A stretch of 64,000 bases of DNA from Rhizobium jaguaris (GCF_003627755.1 NZ_CP032694.1:2533501-2597500); one strand, 5' to 3'; numbered from the stretch's first letter, positions 45,501 through 55,500 are shown. The notes: generated from the sequence alone by a model not told the origin. Made by a program: numbers and translations.

Positions 45501-46250
45501 ATGCGTCTGCTTGTCTTCAATCCCCGCGGTGAACAGGCCGCTATAATTCGGCTTGCTGTCGACCAGCTTCAGCTCGCCGTCGAGATCGACATTGAGTGGA
45601 TGGCGGTCCGGCAGCAATCGGGTGCGGACACGCAATACGCCATTATCGTCAGGCTGGCTGCTGGCAATGGTGAAATTGCCGTGCTCGCCGTCGAGCGCTG
45701 CATCGCCATCGATTCGCCATGGGCCTGCGAGCGACCGCGCGGACATTTGCGCGTTGAGGCCGGTGATGTGCCGGGTGCGGCCGGATTGCTCGTCGATGAA
45801 CTGGATATCGCCGCCGTCGACGTGCACGCCTTCAAGCACGACCGACTTTGCGGGAATTTCCGGTTGGCTGCCGCGCATCCAGTCAAGCGTGCCGTCCTTC
45901 AATAGTCGAAGGCGCACTTTCGGCTCGGAAACGCGCATGTCGAAGATCAGGGCTTCGCCGGACAGGAATGGCGCCAACTCGGCGTCCATGGAGAATTGTG
46001 CGATCTGCACCAACGGCGTTCCGTCGGCGTCCTGTCCGACACGGACGTCATGCAATGTGACGGAAGGGAAAGGCAAAAGACGAGCGTCAACGGTGCCATG
46101 AACAGTCACCTTCTTGCCGATGATCCGACTCGCCTGATCCTCGAAATTCTTCCGAAAATCGGTCCAGTCTATGAAGAGCGGAGCAAGCAGCGCCACGAAT
46201 AGCACTACGACGAGTACTCCCCCTAGGAAAACCAGGACCTTACCTAACAA
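42543..46250 (-). CDS. AsmA family protein (large, envelope)
   Basis: A 1235-residue protein with an N-terminal membrane anchor (KVLVFLGGVLVVVLFVALLAPLFI), then the AsmA start IDWTDFRKNFEDQASRIIGKKVTVHGTVDARLLPFPSVTL, and a long beta-rich body. A basic/acidic coiled coil of ~90 residues (ERERRRVERLQSSVLEKQ and on to QAEAERQAEAAARAKADAD) closes it before a short Pro/Ala tail. AsmA-type proteins form bridge-like grooves for phospholipid movement between membranes. The C-terminal coiled coil is a rhizobial variation. Confidence 0.88.
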   Translation of the reverse strand: MLGKVLVFLGGVLVVVLFVALLAPLFIDWTDFRKNFEDQASRIIGKKVTVHGTVDARLLPFPSVTLHDVRVGQDADGTPLVQIAQFSMDAELAPFLSGEALIFDMRVSEPKVRLRLLKDGTLDWMRGSQPEIPAKSVVLEGVHVDGGDIQFIDEQSGRTRHITGLNAQMSARSLAGPWRIDGDAALDGEHGNFTIASSQPDDNGVLRVRTRLLPDRHPLNVDLDGELKLVDSKPNYSGLFTAGIEDKQTHKPTDEQVQPRVKGRFELTNERIRVPEYRLEVGAADDPYVVTGEATLDTGTKPEFLLTADGQQIDVNRLGNTQGTNGKTNRNPTISARQRLNSLIAIAAEIPVPQVPGKATFRLPAIVAGDTTIRDVQLDLEPAGTGWKVDHAIGTLPGRTQVEARGNLMLQGEPNFIGNLVVASNQPSGLASWLVGSVDPAIRQLRQAGFSADVSLRHEEQRFENLEIAVGSATLKGQLDRLAPVDNQAPKLAVDLSGDALDLDALRALTSLFTGQDAGETLLDHRITAHLRADKFAAFGVQADNVETSFSIADGALTLDKLAVRNVAGAEITATGRAEGSLLDYKGSGEITFKAGDPGPFFEMLSQHLPHHPAMDRLVRNAAWYGNTALRGALTLGGDQGDGLTVTLAGVSNGSRVNLDYRMSDLLALTGKGTTTLEATLENSVTSILFGQAGLDPLPVEADANGRLTLKVTANGTDPADAALTFATDKTSFTANGKVDVRPNSFLNGKIALSLESADLDPYFVMNGIGVPQMGTGLPVKFQANAALDPDKIVLSDMKGQLADNNVSGALTFDRKAPNVKATGQLALDKADLGWFGEAIYGPMMDAATGNLTKAKLGLPMFSGLDLNIKLSAKQLWPGIFGPISNFSTNAAYKGEELRLNDIAGAWNGGTLGGSLMFANSDGTGLMQTKLDIANGDLTAVAWQRDGAPLANGRFGLGLSMEASGKSLGELAANASGSGEIKLGDIHVRGLNLAVLPPLLSATDQIQGDITADKVLPIVQTLVNNGEAALPAMSIPFNISTGVIRATNINAGNDLARLSGNAEISLPDQRMRGSLGIDFNAGNEALNGAEPALRLNFAGPLATPGRTMDVTDITSFLSLRAFERERRRVERLQSSVLEKQRLRREVALYKYTAAAREVQRQRDAAIEQQRSTEEKRLRELARQAEAERQAEAAARAKADADARAKAEAQQVPLLNGQAPQTGAPLNFNSLPGIAR

Positions 46251-46397
46251 TGCGCACCGTCTCCATTCTGCATTCCAATTACGATATCAAAGCGCCATGT
46301 ATCCAATCGGACACGTAAAAAACGCCCTGGATCGTCCGCTTAAGCTTGCTCCCAATTCAAAACCGCATCGCAATTCTTGGGACCATACTGCAGAGAT

Positions 46398-46450
46398 CTA
46401 GGGCACCTTAGCCGCTTTCCATGACGACATCTGAAAACGGGATGCTCTAG
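46398..46450. repeat. Diverged copy of the rhizobial composite palindromic repeat
   Basis: The left end CTAGGGC and the right end GATGCTCTAG enclose CCGCTTTC and GAAAACGG, the same architecture as the 52-bp element at 23276-23327, but degenerate. It lies between the FAD-linked oxidase and the AsmA gene. Confidence 0.55.
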
Positions 46451-46503
46451 CCTAACGCCATTCACGCCGGGAGCAAGCCAAGATCATGGCAATATTCCAT
46501 TTT

Positions 46504-47916
46504 TCAGTTGGTGTGGAAGATCTTGCCGGGGTTGAAAATCGCATCGGGATCCAATGCCTGTTTGACCTGGCGCATCAGATCGACGGCGCCGCCGAGCTCC
46601 TGTTCGAGAAACGACATCTTGCCCTGCCCTACGCCATGTTCGCCGGTGCAGGTCCCGTCCATCGCAAGTGCGCGCGCATTCAGTCGGGCAACGAAGGCCT
46701 CGACGACGGCGATGCCCTCCGTGGTCTTGTCGTCGAACAGCACCAGGACGTGGAAATTACCGTCGCCGGCATGACCGACGATTGGGGCCAGCAATCCATG
46801 CTCTTCGATATCGGCCTGAGTGGCGGCAACGCATTCGGCAAGCCTTGAGATCGGCACACAGACATCCGTCGATAGCGCCGCCAGTTCCGGCGCCAAAGCC
46901 CGCGCCGCCCAGTAAGCATCATGGCGCGCCTTCCAGAGCTTGTTGCGCTCTTCGAGGTTGCTGGTCCAAAGGAATTCCCCGCCGCCGCATTCGGCCGCGA
47001 TCTCGCCGAATTGGGCGGATTGCAGCGCGACGGTCTCGTCCGTGCCGTGAAACTCCAGGAATAGCGTCGGCTGCTCTTCGTAGGTCAGGCCGGAATAGAG
47101 ATTGCAGGCCCGCATCTGGACGGAGTCCAGAAGTTCGATGCGAGCGACCGGAATGCCCATCTGGATGGTCATGATGACAGCGTCGCAAGCCGCCTTGACG
47201 CTCGGAAAGGCGCAGGCGCCCCCCGCGATCTTCTGCGGAATGCCTTGCAGACGCAGCGTCACCGACGTCAGAACGCCGAGCGTTCCCTCGGCACCGACAA
47301 AGAGCCGGGTCAGATCGTAGCCGGCAGACGATTTCTTGGCGCGACGGGCGGTGCGGATCTCCTCGCCATTGGCGGTGACTGCGGTTACGGCCAGGACATT
47401 ATCCTTCATCGTGCCGTAGCGCACCGCATTGGTACCCGAAGCACGCGTCGATGCCATGCCGCCGATCGAGGCGTTGGCGCCGGGATCGATCGGGAAGAAC
47501 AGGCCGGTATCGCGCAGATAGGTATTGAGCTGCTCGCGGGTGACGCCAGGCTCGACGGTGCAGTCGAGATCCTCGGCATTCACTTCAAGCACCCGATTCA
47601 TCCGGCTGAAATCGATGGAAATTCCGCCCTGCGGAGCGTTCACCTGCCCCTCGAGCGAAGAACCGGTGCCGAAAGCGATGATCGGCACCTTATATTCGGC
47701 ACAGGCCCTGACGACCGCTTGTACATCCTCCCGCGTCTCGGCAAAAACAACCCCGTCCGGAAGCTGCGCCGGAATATAGGTGGTCGTGTGAGTATGCTGG
47801 GCGCGAAAGCTCTCGCCAGTCTGGAAACGCTCGCCGAACGCCTGCTTCAGGATACCGAGAACGGCGGCAATACCTGCCTCGTTGCGCCTCCCCGCCTTCG
47901 CGTCAGCCAAAGCCAT
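46504..47916 (-). CDS. FAD-linked D-2-hydroxyacid (D-lactate/glycolate) dehydrogenase
   Basis: A 470-residue enzyme with a PCMH-type FAD domain (VPIIAFGTGSSLEGQVNAPQGGISIDFSRM; FFPIDPGANASIGGMASTRASGTNAVRYG) and a C-terminal FAD-linked oxidase domain ending GTCTGEHGVGQGKMSFLEQE and NPGKIFH. This is the DLD/GlcD group, which passes electrons to cytochrome or quinone. No [4Fe-4S] GlcF/GlcE partner lies nearby, so a single-subunit D-lactate dehydrogenase is more likely. Confidence 0.87.
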   Translation of the reverse strand: MALADAKAGRRNEAGIAAVLGILKQAFGERFQTGESFRAQHTHTTTYIPAQLPDGVVFAETREDVQAVVRACAEYKVPIIAFGTGSSLEGQVNAPQGGISIDFSRMNRVLEVNAEDLDCTVEPGVTREQLNTYLRDTGLFFPIDPGANASIGGMASTRASGTNAVRYGTMKDNVLAVTAVTANGEEIRTARRAKKSSAGYDLTRLFVGAEGTLGVLTSVTLRLQGIPQKIAGGACAFPSVKAACDAVIMTIQMGIPVARIELLDSVQMRACNLYSGLTYEEQPTLFLEFHGTDETVALQSAQFGEIAAECGGGEFLWTSNLEERNKLWKARHDAYWAARALAPELAALSTDVCVPISRLAECVAATQADIEEHGLLAPIVGHAGDGNFHVLVLFDDKTTEGIAVVEAFVARLNARALAMDGTCTGEHGVGQGKMSFLEQELGGAVDLMRQVKQALDPDAIFNPGKIFHTN

Positions 47917-48061
47917 CTTTCCGATCTCCCATCACAAGTGCGGCAAAAGGTGTTAACCCTTTTTTCGGTTCTATGAGACATCGGCGCGACGCTGTCCAGT
48001 CATGAAAATAGCCTGCGGCTTCCGTCCAACGGCTGCATCGGCCGCTCCCAATCGCACTGCT

Positions 48062-48841
48062 TCAATTGCTCCCGGCAAGCGGCCGCACCTGCAGATCGAA
48101 ACTCGACTTCACCACATTGTTGGAGATGATCGCCAGCGTGCTTTTTCCCTGCCTGCAAAGGTCGCTCGAAAGACGATATTCGTAGCCGTTGTTGAGAAAG
48201 GAAAACTGTCCGGCCATCACGCCGGTCTTGCACAGATCAGCACCTCCCGCCGGCGATGCAGCCAAGGATGCGTAGTGACCGCCAATCTGGATTGCATTCG
48301 ACGTCTTCTTGTCGACGCCGATATAGTTCAGATCGCAAGCGGTCGTGATGCCGGCGACGCTGGTCGCCCCATCGGCATTGCAGGTGCTGTAGACATAGAC
48401 GTAGTTCTTGTCCGATTCGAACGCGACGCCATTGTTGAACTTCACCTCCGTCGCCTTGCCATTGAGCTGCGACGGCGTGCCGTCCTGGGATATGCTGAGA
48501 TTGCCGCCGTTGTATTTGAACGCATAACCGGAGACATGGCTCGGCGTGCCATCCGCCTCATGGCCGTTGAGTTCATTGCCACTATAGATATCCGCTTTGT
48601 CGTGCTTGTCGTTGAGCACCACCAGCTTCACATCCTTGCAATCATAGTCGCCACCGCAGCGATCGACGATGAAGGCTTCACGTCCTTCGACCTGCAGGGC
48701 AAAGGCGGGACTACTTGCAAGAAGAACGGCTGGCAAGGCGGCAGCAGCGAGCACATGGCGCGACCTTAAACCAATGGAAGAAATTCGTGGTGCAATACCG
48801 GCCCCGCGACCCATACCCGCCCCGATATCCGCTATAGCCAT
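48062..48841 (-). CDS. Secreted protein of unknown function
   Basis: A 259-residue protein. A long, basic N-region and hydrophobic core end in LLASSPAFA-LQ, a probable signal peptide. The mature part has several Cys (CGGDYDCKD, CNADG, CDLNY, DLCKTG, DLCRQG) in likely disulfides and beta-rich text. I chose the ATG at 48841 because GGGAG lies upstream; an earlier TTG (48883) is less likely. I do not recognise the family. Confidence 0.65.
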   Translation of the reverse strand: MAIADIGAGMGRGAGIAPRISSIGLRSRHVLAAAALPAVLLASSPAFALQVEGREAFIVDRCGGDYDCKDVKLVVLNDKHDKADIYSGNELNGHEADGTPSHVSGYAFKYNGGNLSISQDGTPSQLNGKATEVKFNNGVAFESDKNYVYVYSTCNADGATSVAGITTACDLNYIGVDKKTSNAIQIGGHYASLAASPAGGADLCKTGVMAGQFSFLNNGYEYRLSSDLCRQGKSTLAIISNNVVKSSFDLQVRPLAGSN

Positions 48842-48999
48842 CGCCCCGATCTCCCTCGCCTTCAAGGGTTGTATGGGCAACAAGGCCAGTCTGTCCAGCC
48901 AGGATATCCAAGGAACAAAAAAAGCAGCGATGTATCGCCAATGCGCAAATGCCGAAGCTCAAACAGTCCACATTGAGGGCCTGCCGAAAGGGTTGCTGG

Positions 49000-49827
49000 T
49001 TAATCTCGCACCGGCGCGCGTGCGGTTTCGAGCATTCCACCCCACGCGCCCGGCGCCATGCCGAATGCCTTCTTGAAATGCCGCGTCAGATGGCTTTGGT
49101 CCGCGAAACCGGTGGCCGCAGCAACTTCGGCGATCGGCTCGCCGTCGGCAATCATCGCCTTGGCCCGCTGCAGCCGCCGCATCAGCAGGAAGCGATGCGG
49201 GCTGGTTGCGAAAGCGGCGCGGAAGTGACGAGAGAGCGCAAAGCGGTCGAGGCCAGTAATACGCTCCAGTTCTTCCGAACGGACACCGCGCATGGCATGC
49301 GCCTCCAGATAATCGCGCGCCGTTTTCACCTGACTCCAGGCAACGCTTCCCAACGGCTTTTGCGGCAGGCGCGCATGAGAAGCGAGCCCGGTTGCCACCC
49401 GCGAGACGAAATCATCGACGAAGAGTTCATCCAATTCCCGGTCGAGTTCGCCGAGTGCCGCCAATAGCAGGCAGGCGAGGCGATCGTCGTCGACGACAGG
49501 CTCATCGACAAAGGGCAGCCCGATACGCGCCGATTCCAGGCACTGCATCAGCATCGACGGCTCAAGATAGAGCATGCGGTAGAGCAACCCATCGTCGGTC
49601 GCGGCGCCGCCGTCATGCAGCTCGTCCGGATGAAGGACGATCACCCGGCCCGGCAGGCTATAACGCCGCTCGCCTCGATAGCTGAAGGCCTGCACACCGC
49701 GGATGGTGACGCCGAGCGCATAGGTATCGTGCCGGTGCGGTTCGAAGGCATCACCATGAAATTGCGCTTGGATTCGCTCGATACCGGGGTAAGCGGGTGC
49801 GGATACGATGCGGTTTGCTTCCGGCAT
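49000..49827 (-). CDS. AraC family regulator divergent from a DUF2000 gene
   Basis: A ~275-residue AraC regulator. The N-terminal cupin has FHGDAFEPHRHDTYALGVTIRGVQAFSYRG. The C-terminal DNA-binding part is SEELERITGLDRFALSRHFRAAFATSPHRFLLMRRLQRAK and AAATGFADQSHLTRHFKKAFGMAPGAW. The frame is open to 49902, where an ATG lies 15 bp from the next gene's start; I prefer 49827. The DUF2000 gene opposite is its likely target. Confidence 0.83.
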   Translation of the reverse strand: MPEANRIVSAPAYPGIERIQAQFHGDAFEPHRHDTYALGVTIRGVQAFSYRGERRYSLPGRVIVLHPDELHDGGAATDDGLLYRMLYLEPSMLMQCLESARIGLPFVDEPVVDDDRLACLLLAALGELDRELDELFVDDFVSRVATGLASHARLPQKPLGSVAWSQVKTARDYLEAHAMRGVRSEELERITGLDRFALSRHFRAAFATSPHRFLLMRRLQRAKAMIADGEPIAEVAAATGFADQSHLTRHFKKAFGMAPGAWGGMLETARAPVRD

Positions 49828-49916
49828 CGTGCACAAACGTTCAAGACCTTCGAAGATCTGGCCGGCTACATCCTCGCGCAACGGCTCATTCCCAGACTGC
49901 ATGAAAGTGACTACCG

Positions 49917-50324
49917 ATGTTTGATACCAAAATCGCGATCGTTGTGCGAAACAATCTTCAATCCTGGCAGAAACTGAACGTAACTGCCTTCCTGTCGAGC
50001 GGCATTGTCGGGCAATTTCCCGATGTCATCGGCGAACCTTATCGTGATCGCGCCGGCAACACGTACAACGCGCTGTCGATCCAGCCGATGATCGTGCTAT
50101 CCGCCGACGAAACGACGATTGCCGCGATCCACCGCCGCTCCCTGGAGCGCGGCGTCATCTCCTCGATCTTTATCGAGGAAATGTTCTCGACGGGCCACGA
50201 TGTCGCCAATCGCGCCGTCTTCTCCGAATTTGCGCCCGAGGACGCCAAGGTGGTCGGGATTGCGCTACGCGCCGACAAAAAGATTGTCGACAAGATCACC
50301 AGGGGCGCAACGATGCATTCGTGA
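49917..50324 (+). CDS. DUF2000 family protein
   Basis: A 135-residue protein of the DUF2000 (PF09391) family: KIAIVVRNNLQSWQKLNVTAFLSSGI, YNALSIQPMIVLSAD and GVISSIFIEEMFSTGHDVANRA. The fold is like peptidyl-tRNA hydrolase 2, but no function is known. It is often found next to an AraC gene, as here, in a small conserved module. Confidence 0.85.
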   Translation: MFDTKIAIVVRNNLQSWQKLNVTAFLSSGIVGQFPDVIGEPYRDRAGNTYNALSIQPMIVLSADETTIAAIHRRSLERGVISSIFIEEMFSTGHDVANRAVFSEFAPEDAKVVGIALRADKKIVDKITRGATMHS

Positions 50325-50334
50325 ATTGGCTGCA

Positions 50335-50380
50335 GTCAAACGAAACGGCCGGGTCGCAAACCCGGCCGTCTCCGTTTGAC
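50335..50380. terminator. Long bidirectional hairpin between DUF2000 and OmpA genes
   Basis: GTCAAACG/CGTTTGAC outer arms and ACGGCCGGGT/ACCCGGCCGT inner arms form a two-part stem with a small internal loop and a CGCAA loop. It serves both convergent genes. Confidence 0.85.
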
Positions 50381-50393
50381 TATTGATATCAGA

Positions 50394-51062
50394 TCAGCCG
50401 TTTTGGGTAATCGGCGCGATCTGGATTTCGACGCGGCGGTTCTGCGCCCGGCCGGCTTCGGTGGCGTTGGTGGCAACCGGCTGGCTCGGGCCGAAGCCAA
50501 CTGCAGACATGCGGCGCTGGTCGATGCCCTGGCTGCCGAGATAGTTGGCAACCGAACCGGCTCGGCGCTCGGACAGATCCTGGTTATGCTGCAGGCTGCC
50601 GGTCGAATCCGTATGGCCGTTGACGTCGATCAGTGTGCGGTTGAACTTGCGAAGCACGATCGCGACCGAATTCAGCGTCGGATCGAATTCCGGCTTGATC
50701 GCATCCTGATCGATGTCGAAGGTGATGGCCGACGGCATATTGAGGATGATGCGGTCCCCGACGCGTGTCACCGAAACGCCGGTGCCCTGCAACTGCGCAC
50801 GCAGCTCGGACTCCTGCTGGTCCATATAATTGCCGATGCCTGCACCCGCGAGCGCGCCGACACCGGCGCCGATCAGCGCTGCATTGCGGCGCGAGGCCGG
50901 TGAATGGCCGATGAGGAGGCCGGCAACCGCGCCGACGCCGGCGCCGATCGCAGCGCCGCCGGCCGTGTTGGATACTTTCTGCTCGCCCGTATAGGGGTCA
51001 GTCGTCGTGCATGCATTGAGAAAAGCTGCCGAGACGGCAAGGATGGCAAATTTTTTGATCAT
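50394..51062 (-). CDS. OmpA family lipoprotein (YiaD-like)
   Basis: A 222-residue outer-membrane lipoprotein. The lipobox is FLNAC (Cys near residue 17). A glycine-zipper segment (GGAAIGAGVGAVAGLLIG, AALIGAGVGALAGAGIG) follows, then an OmpA C-terminal peptidoglycan-binding domain (VNGHTDSTGSLQHNQDLSERRAGSVANYL; NRRVEIQIAP). A longer frame to 51209 is not conserved. Confidence 0.92.
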   Translation of the reverse strand: MIKKFAILAVSAAFLNACTTTDPYTGEQKVSNTAGGAAIGAGVGAVAGLLIGHSPASRRNAALIGAGVGALAGAGIGNYMDQQESELRAQLQGTGVSVTRVGDRIILNMPSAITFDIDQDAIKPEFDPTLNSVAIVLRKFNRTLIDVNGHTDSTGSLQHNQDLSERRAGSVANYLGSQGIDQRRMSAVGFGPSQPVATNATEAGRAQNRRVEIQIAPITQNG

Positions 51063-51264
51063 GGAATCGTCGCTCTCCGGTTCGATGGCCCGCAGGAGAT
51101 ATGAAGCATTGCGGCAATATGATGAAGCGGAATTTTCATCCATCTGCCGCCGACATCCGCGGCCAATGCTCCGGAGTAAATTCCCCGAAACCAGCCGCTT
51201 CGAGGACATAGCGCGCGCTCCGTCGGCCTCCGCCTATTTCCCTTGAAATCCAGTCCCTTACCGC

Positions 51265-52278
51265 TCACAGATTCTGGAAAAGCTGTCTTACCGTATCGTA
51301 GCTTGCATTGGCAATCGACAGCGACTGCAGCCCCAGTTGCTCCTGAGTCTGCAGCGCCAACACCCTGCTTGATTGCTTCTCCATGTCGGCATCGACCAGC
51401 TTGCCGACGCCACTAGTGAGCGAATCACTGAGATTGCTGGCGAATTGGTTTTGCAGGCTGACACGCGTCTCCAGCGAACCGAAGGCCGATCCTATCGTGT
51501 TCAGTTGATGCAGCATGGCGGTGACGGTATTGATCATATCTGTCACGCCACCCTGTGTCGTATTGGCATCGAGCGAGATTTCCACCTGTCCGCTCGTGTC
51601 GCCGTTTTTGCTGCTGATCAGCACATAATTCTTGGCCGCTCCCGCCTCCGTCGCAAAGGCGGTGGAGGTGAGCACACCATAGCCGCCGGTGCCGCTCGAT
51701 TGATCGTCGATCAGGTATCGTGCATCCGTCGATACGATAGGGCCGCTAGTCGAGCTAACACCCTCGTAGTTCAGCATGCCGATCGAAACCGTGCCGTCGT
51801 TATGGCGGATGAGGGAGCCTGGGATCTCGTGCGGCTCCGTCGGGTCCTCACCGTCCTGGAGCATGACCCAGTTGACGCCATTGAAGCTTGTCGATTCACC
51901 GACGCTGCGAAGCTGGTCCTTGAGTTCGCTGATTTCGTCGTTGAGTTTGGTCTTGTCGACGCTGCCCTCATAAGCGGTTACCAATTTCGACCTGATCTGC
52001 GTTACGATGTCGATGGCGCTATTGATGCCCGTGGAAGCGGTACTGACCGTGGCCGCGGCTAGCCCAAGCGCATCCTGCACCGCCGAAACGGCGCCGATAT
52101 CAGTGCGTGTCAATGTCGAGATCGTCCAATAGGTGGCGTTGTCCTTAGCGGTCTGCACGCGCAGGCCGGACGACATCTGACGCTGCGCAACATTCAGATC
52201 CGCCTGGGTGTTTCTAAGGACTTCAAGGGCTGTGGTGACAGGGGAACTAACCCTTATGAAGGTCGAAAAAATACTCAC
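51265..52278 (-). CDS. Flagellin, isolated gene
   Basis: A 337-residue flagellin. The N-terminal helix matches flagellins (LNVAQRQMSSGLRVQTAKDNATYWTISTLTRTDIGAVSAV), and the C-terminus is LADADMEKQSSRVLALQTQEQLGLQSLSIAN-like (here LVDADMEKQSSRVLALQTQEQLG). A GTG start at 52278 with GGAG ten bases upstream fits best; the N-terminal ~15 residues are unusual for a flagellin. No other flagellar gene is near. It could be an extra filament subunit. Confidence 0.85.
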   Translation of the reverse strand: MSIFSTFIRVSSPVTTALEVLRNTQADLNVAQRQMSSGLRVQTAKDNATYWTISTLTRTDIGAVSAVQDALGLAAATVSTASTGINSAIDIVTQIRSKLVTAYEGSVDKTKLNDEISELKDQLRSVGESTSFNGVNWVMLQDGEDPTEPHEIPGSLIRHNDGTVSIGMLNYEGVSSTSGPIVSTDARYLIDDQSSGTGGYGVLTSTAFATEAGAAKNYVLISSKNGDTSGQVEISLDANTTQGGVTDMINTVTAMLHQLNTIGSAFGSLETRVSLQNQFASNLSDSLTSGVGKLVDADMEKQSSRVLALQTQEQLGLQSLSIANASYDTVRQLFQNL

Positions 52279-52526
52279 GACACATGAACTCCGAACACAA
52301 CAATACGCAACAAGTACAAGGAGACATTGGAACCATGCCGCGGGCATTCATGCGCGCAGGCCGACCGTGTCGGCGGACGATGAGTCCGGCAAAAACAACG
52401 CCTGAACTCGAGCGGTTACAGGCACCTATGATTATCAAGCATGCTTAATAAAGGGATAATTGAAACGTACGATTCACCACAAATCTTCGTTGAACCCAGA
52501 AATGATCCATCGTGCTGCGATTGTAG

Positions 52527-55500
52527 TTATTCCGCTGCCCTAAGTTTGGCCACCTTCGTGCGCAACGCCGCCTGTGACATTTCCTCATGCAGCCGCAGCT
52601 CCCCATGTGCCTGGGGTTTAGCGAAACGAGCTATCAGAAGATAAGCGACCGGGGTGATGTAAAGCGTCACCAATGTCGCGAAGCCGAGGCCGCCGACGAT
52701 CACCCAGCCGAGCGCGATGCGCGCTTCCGCGCCCGCTCCATGGGCGAATACCAAGGGCACGCCGCCGAGGATGGTGGCGATCATCGTCATCATCACCGGA
52801 CGTAAACGCAGCGCACAGGCTCTTTCGATCGCCGCCCGCACGCTCTCGCCCTTGTCGCGGAGCTGGTTGGCGAACTCCACGATCAGGATGCCGTTCTTCG
52901 CCATCACACCGACAAGCAGCACCAGACCGATCTGGCTATAGATATTCAGGCTGGAACCGGTGATGACGAGCGCGAAGACAGCGCAGGCGAGGCCTAGCGG
53001 CACCGTCGACATGATGATCAACGACGACAGCACGCTTTCGAACTGTGCGGCAAGCACCAGGAAGATGATGCCGATGGCAAAACCGAAGGTCAGCGCCATG
53101 CCGCTGGAATTCTCCTCCAGTGTTGCTGCCTCCGCGAGAGGGATCAGCCGCGCACCGGTCGGCAAGAGCGGCGCGGCGATCGCCGTCACCTGCTCCACCG
53201 CCTGGCCGAGTGACATGCCGGGCTTTAAGCCGGCGGTAATGGCAACGGAGGCGAGTTGTTGCTCGCGGGTGAGCTGCGGCGCAACCGCCCCCTCCTTCAG
53301 GCTGGCGATGACGGACATCGGTACGATCTTGCCGTCGCCCGTCTTCAGGAAGACGTTTTCGAGATCGGTCGGATCGTCGATCGGCCGCATGGTCGACGTC
53401 AGAAGCACCGGATAGGCCTCGCCCGCAACGAAGACATCGACGACGGAACACCCTTCGAGCAGCGATTGCAATGCCGTCGACAGGCCGGTGATGTCGACGC
53501 CGAGATCGGAGGCACGCTCGCGGTCGATCGCGACGGAAACCTGCGCTTGCGTCGGTTCGTTGTTGAGACGCGGCGTATCGAACTGCCCGGTGGCATCCAG
53601 GGCCTGGACCAGCTTCAGTGCCGCCTGCGTCAGCGCCTCATGGTCGTTGCCCGTTAGTGCCATTTGCACGCCATTGCCGGCACCACGGATGCGCAGGCTG
53701 TTCGATTGGATGACATTGCCGCGCAGCGCCGGGACGCGGGCCATCACCCTGTTGATATCGGCAACGATTTCAGTCTGCGTGCGATGGCGCTCGCTCCAGG
53801 GCGCCAGCGTCAACACCATGAAGCCGCTATTGGCTGCGCCATTCTGGCCGGAAATCGCATAGATATTGCGGATATCGCCGCTATCCATCAATGGCTGCAG
53901 GTTCTCTTCCACACGCTGCAACTGGTCCCTGGTGTAATCCAGGCTAGCGCCCTGCGGCGTGGTCAGCCTGAGCGTCACCATGGCACGATCCTCGTTCGGC
54001 GTCAGCTCGCTCTTGACGCTCATGAAGGCTAGGACCGCGGCAGCGGAAAAGATCGCGCAGAAAACCATGACCACCGGCGGCGTATTCAGGCAGGCCCGGA
54101 GCGTGCGGCGATAGACGCCGGAAAACAGCTCGCCGAAGCGGCCGAGCATGCCGTGATCTTCGCGCATCTCCTTGGTCAGCATGCGCGAGGCCAGCATCGG
54201 GCAAAGCGTCAGCGCCACGATCGACGAAAGGCCGACCGAGAACGCGAGAACGAAGCCGAATTCACGGAACAGACCGCCCACCTGCCCCGGCAGGAAGGAA
54301 AGCGGAATGAAGACGGCGGCAAGGGTAGCAGTCGTCGCGATGACCGCGAAGAAGACCTCGCGCGTGCCAAGAACGGCAGCCGCCCGCGGCCCCATCTTTT
54401 CCGACCTGCGCCGGACAATGTTTTCGAGAACGACAATAGCGTCATCGACCACGAGACCGGTTGCGAGCACGATCGCCAGCAGTGTTAGGATATTGACGGA
54501 GAAACCGACCATATAAAGTGCCGCCAGCGTGCCCGTCAGCGCAACCGGCATGGTGACGGCAGGGATCAATGTGGCGCGCCAATCACGAAGGAACAGGTAG
54601 ATTACCACCGTGACGATCAGCGCCGACAGCACCAGCGCCAGCACCACCTCATGGATCGCGCCCTGGATGAACACGGCGTCGTCGCTGGTGATGGCGATTC
54701 GTGTGCCTTCCGGCAGCGACTTCGACAGTTGCGCTACCACGGCCTTCACGCCGTTGGAGATGTTGAGCGTGTTCGACTGCGCTTGGCGGATGATGCCGAG
54801 GCCGACACCCTGCACGCCGTTCGAGCGCAGAGCCGTCGTGCCGTCGCGCGGCCCCAATGTTACGGTGGCGACATCGGCGAGCCGGATGCGATCCTTGATG
54901 ATCAGCCGTGAGAAATCCTCGGGCGTCTGCAGCGCGGCCGTGGCACGCACGACGATATCCTGCCGTGTGCTCTTCAGCGATCCCGCCGGCACATCGAGCG
55001 CCGCCGTCGCGAGTGCCGTGGTCAGATCACCGATCGTCAGCCCTCGTCCGGCAAGCGCAGCCTGATCGACATCGATGCGGAAAACTTTCTCCTGGTCACC
55101 GTAGAGCTCCACGTCTGCAACGCCATCGACGGAGGCCAGCCGGTCGGTGATCTCGTTGTCGACCAGTTGCGTCAGGTCGTCCATGGTCAGCGTATTGGAG
55201 GTGACGGCAAGGCGCATGATCGGTTGCGAATCCGAATCCGCCTTGACGATCTGCGGCGCGTCCGCCTCATCAGGCAATTGTTCTGTGATACGGCCGACGG
55301 CGTCGCGGACATCGTTTGCTGCGACGGAAAGATCGGTGGCATCGGAAAACTCCAGCGTCACGCGACTCTGGCCGAAAGAGGAGCTCGAGGACACCGATTT
55401 CAGGCCGCTGACGCGGGCGACCGCGCCTTCGATGACCTTGGTCAGTTCCTGGTCCACCGTCTGCGGCGCAGCGCCGTCGAACATGGTCCGCACGGTCACC

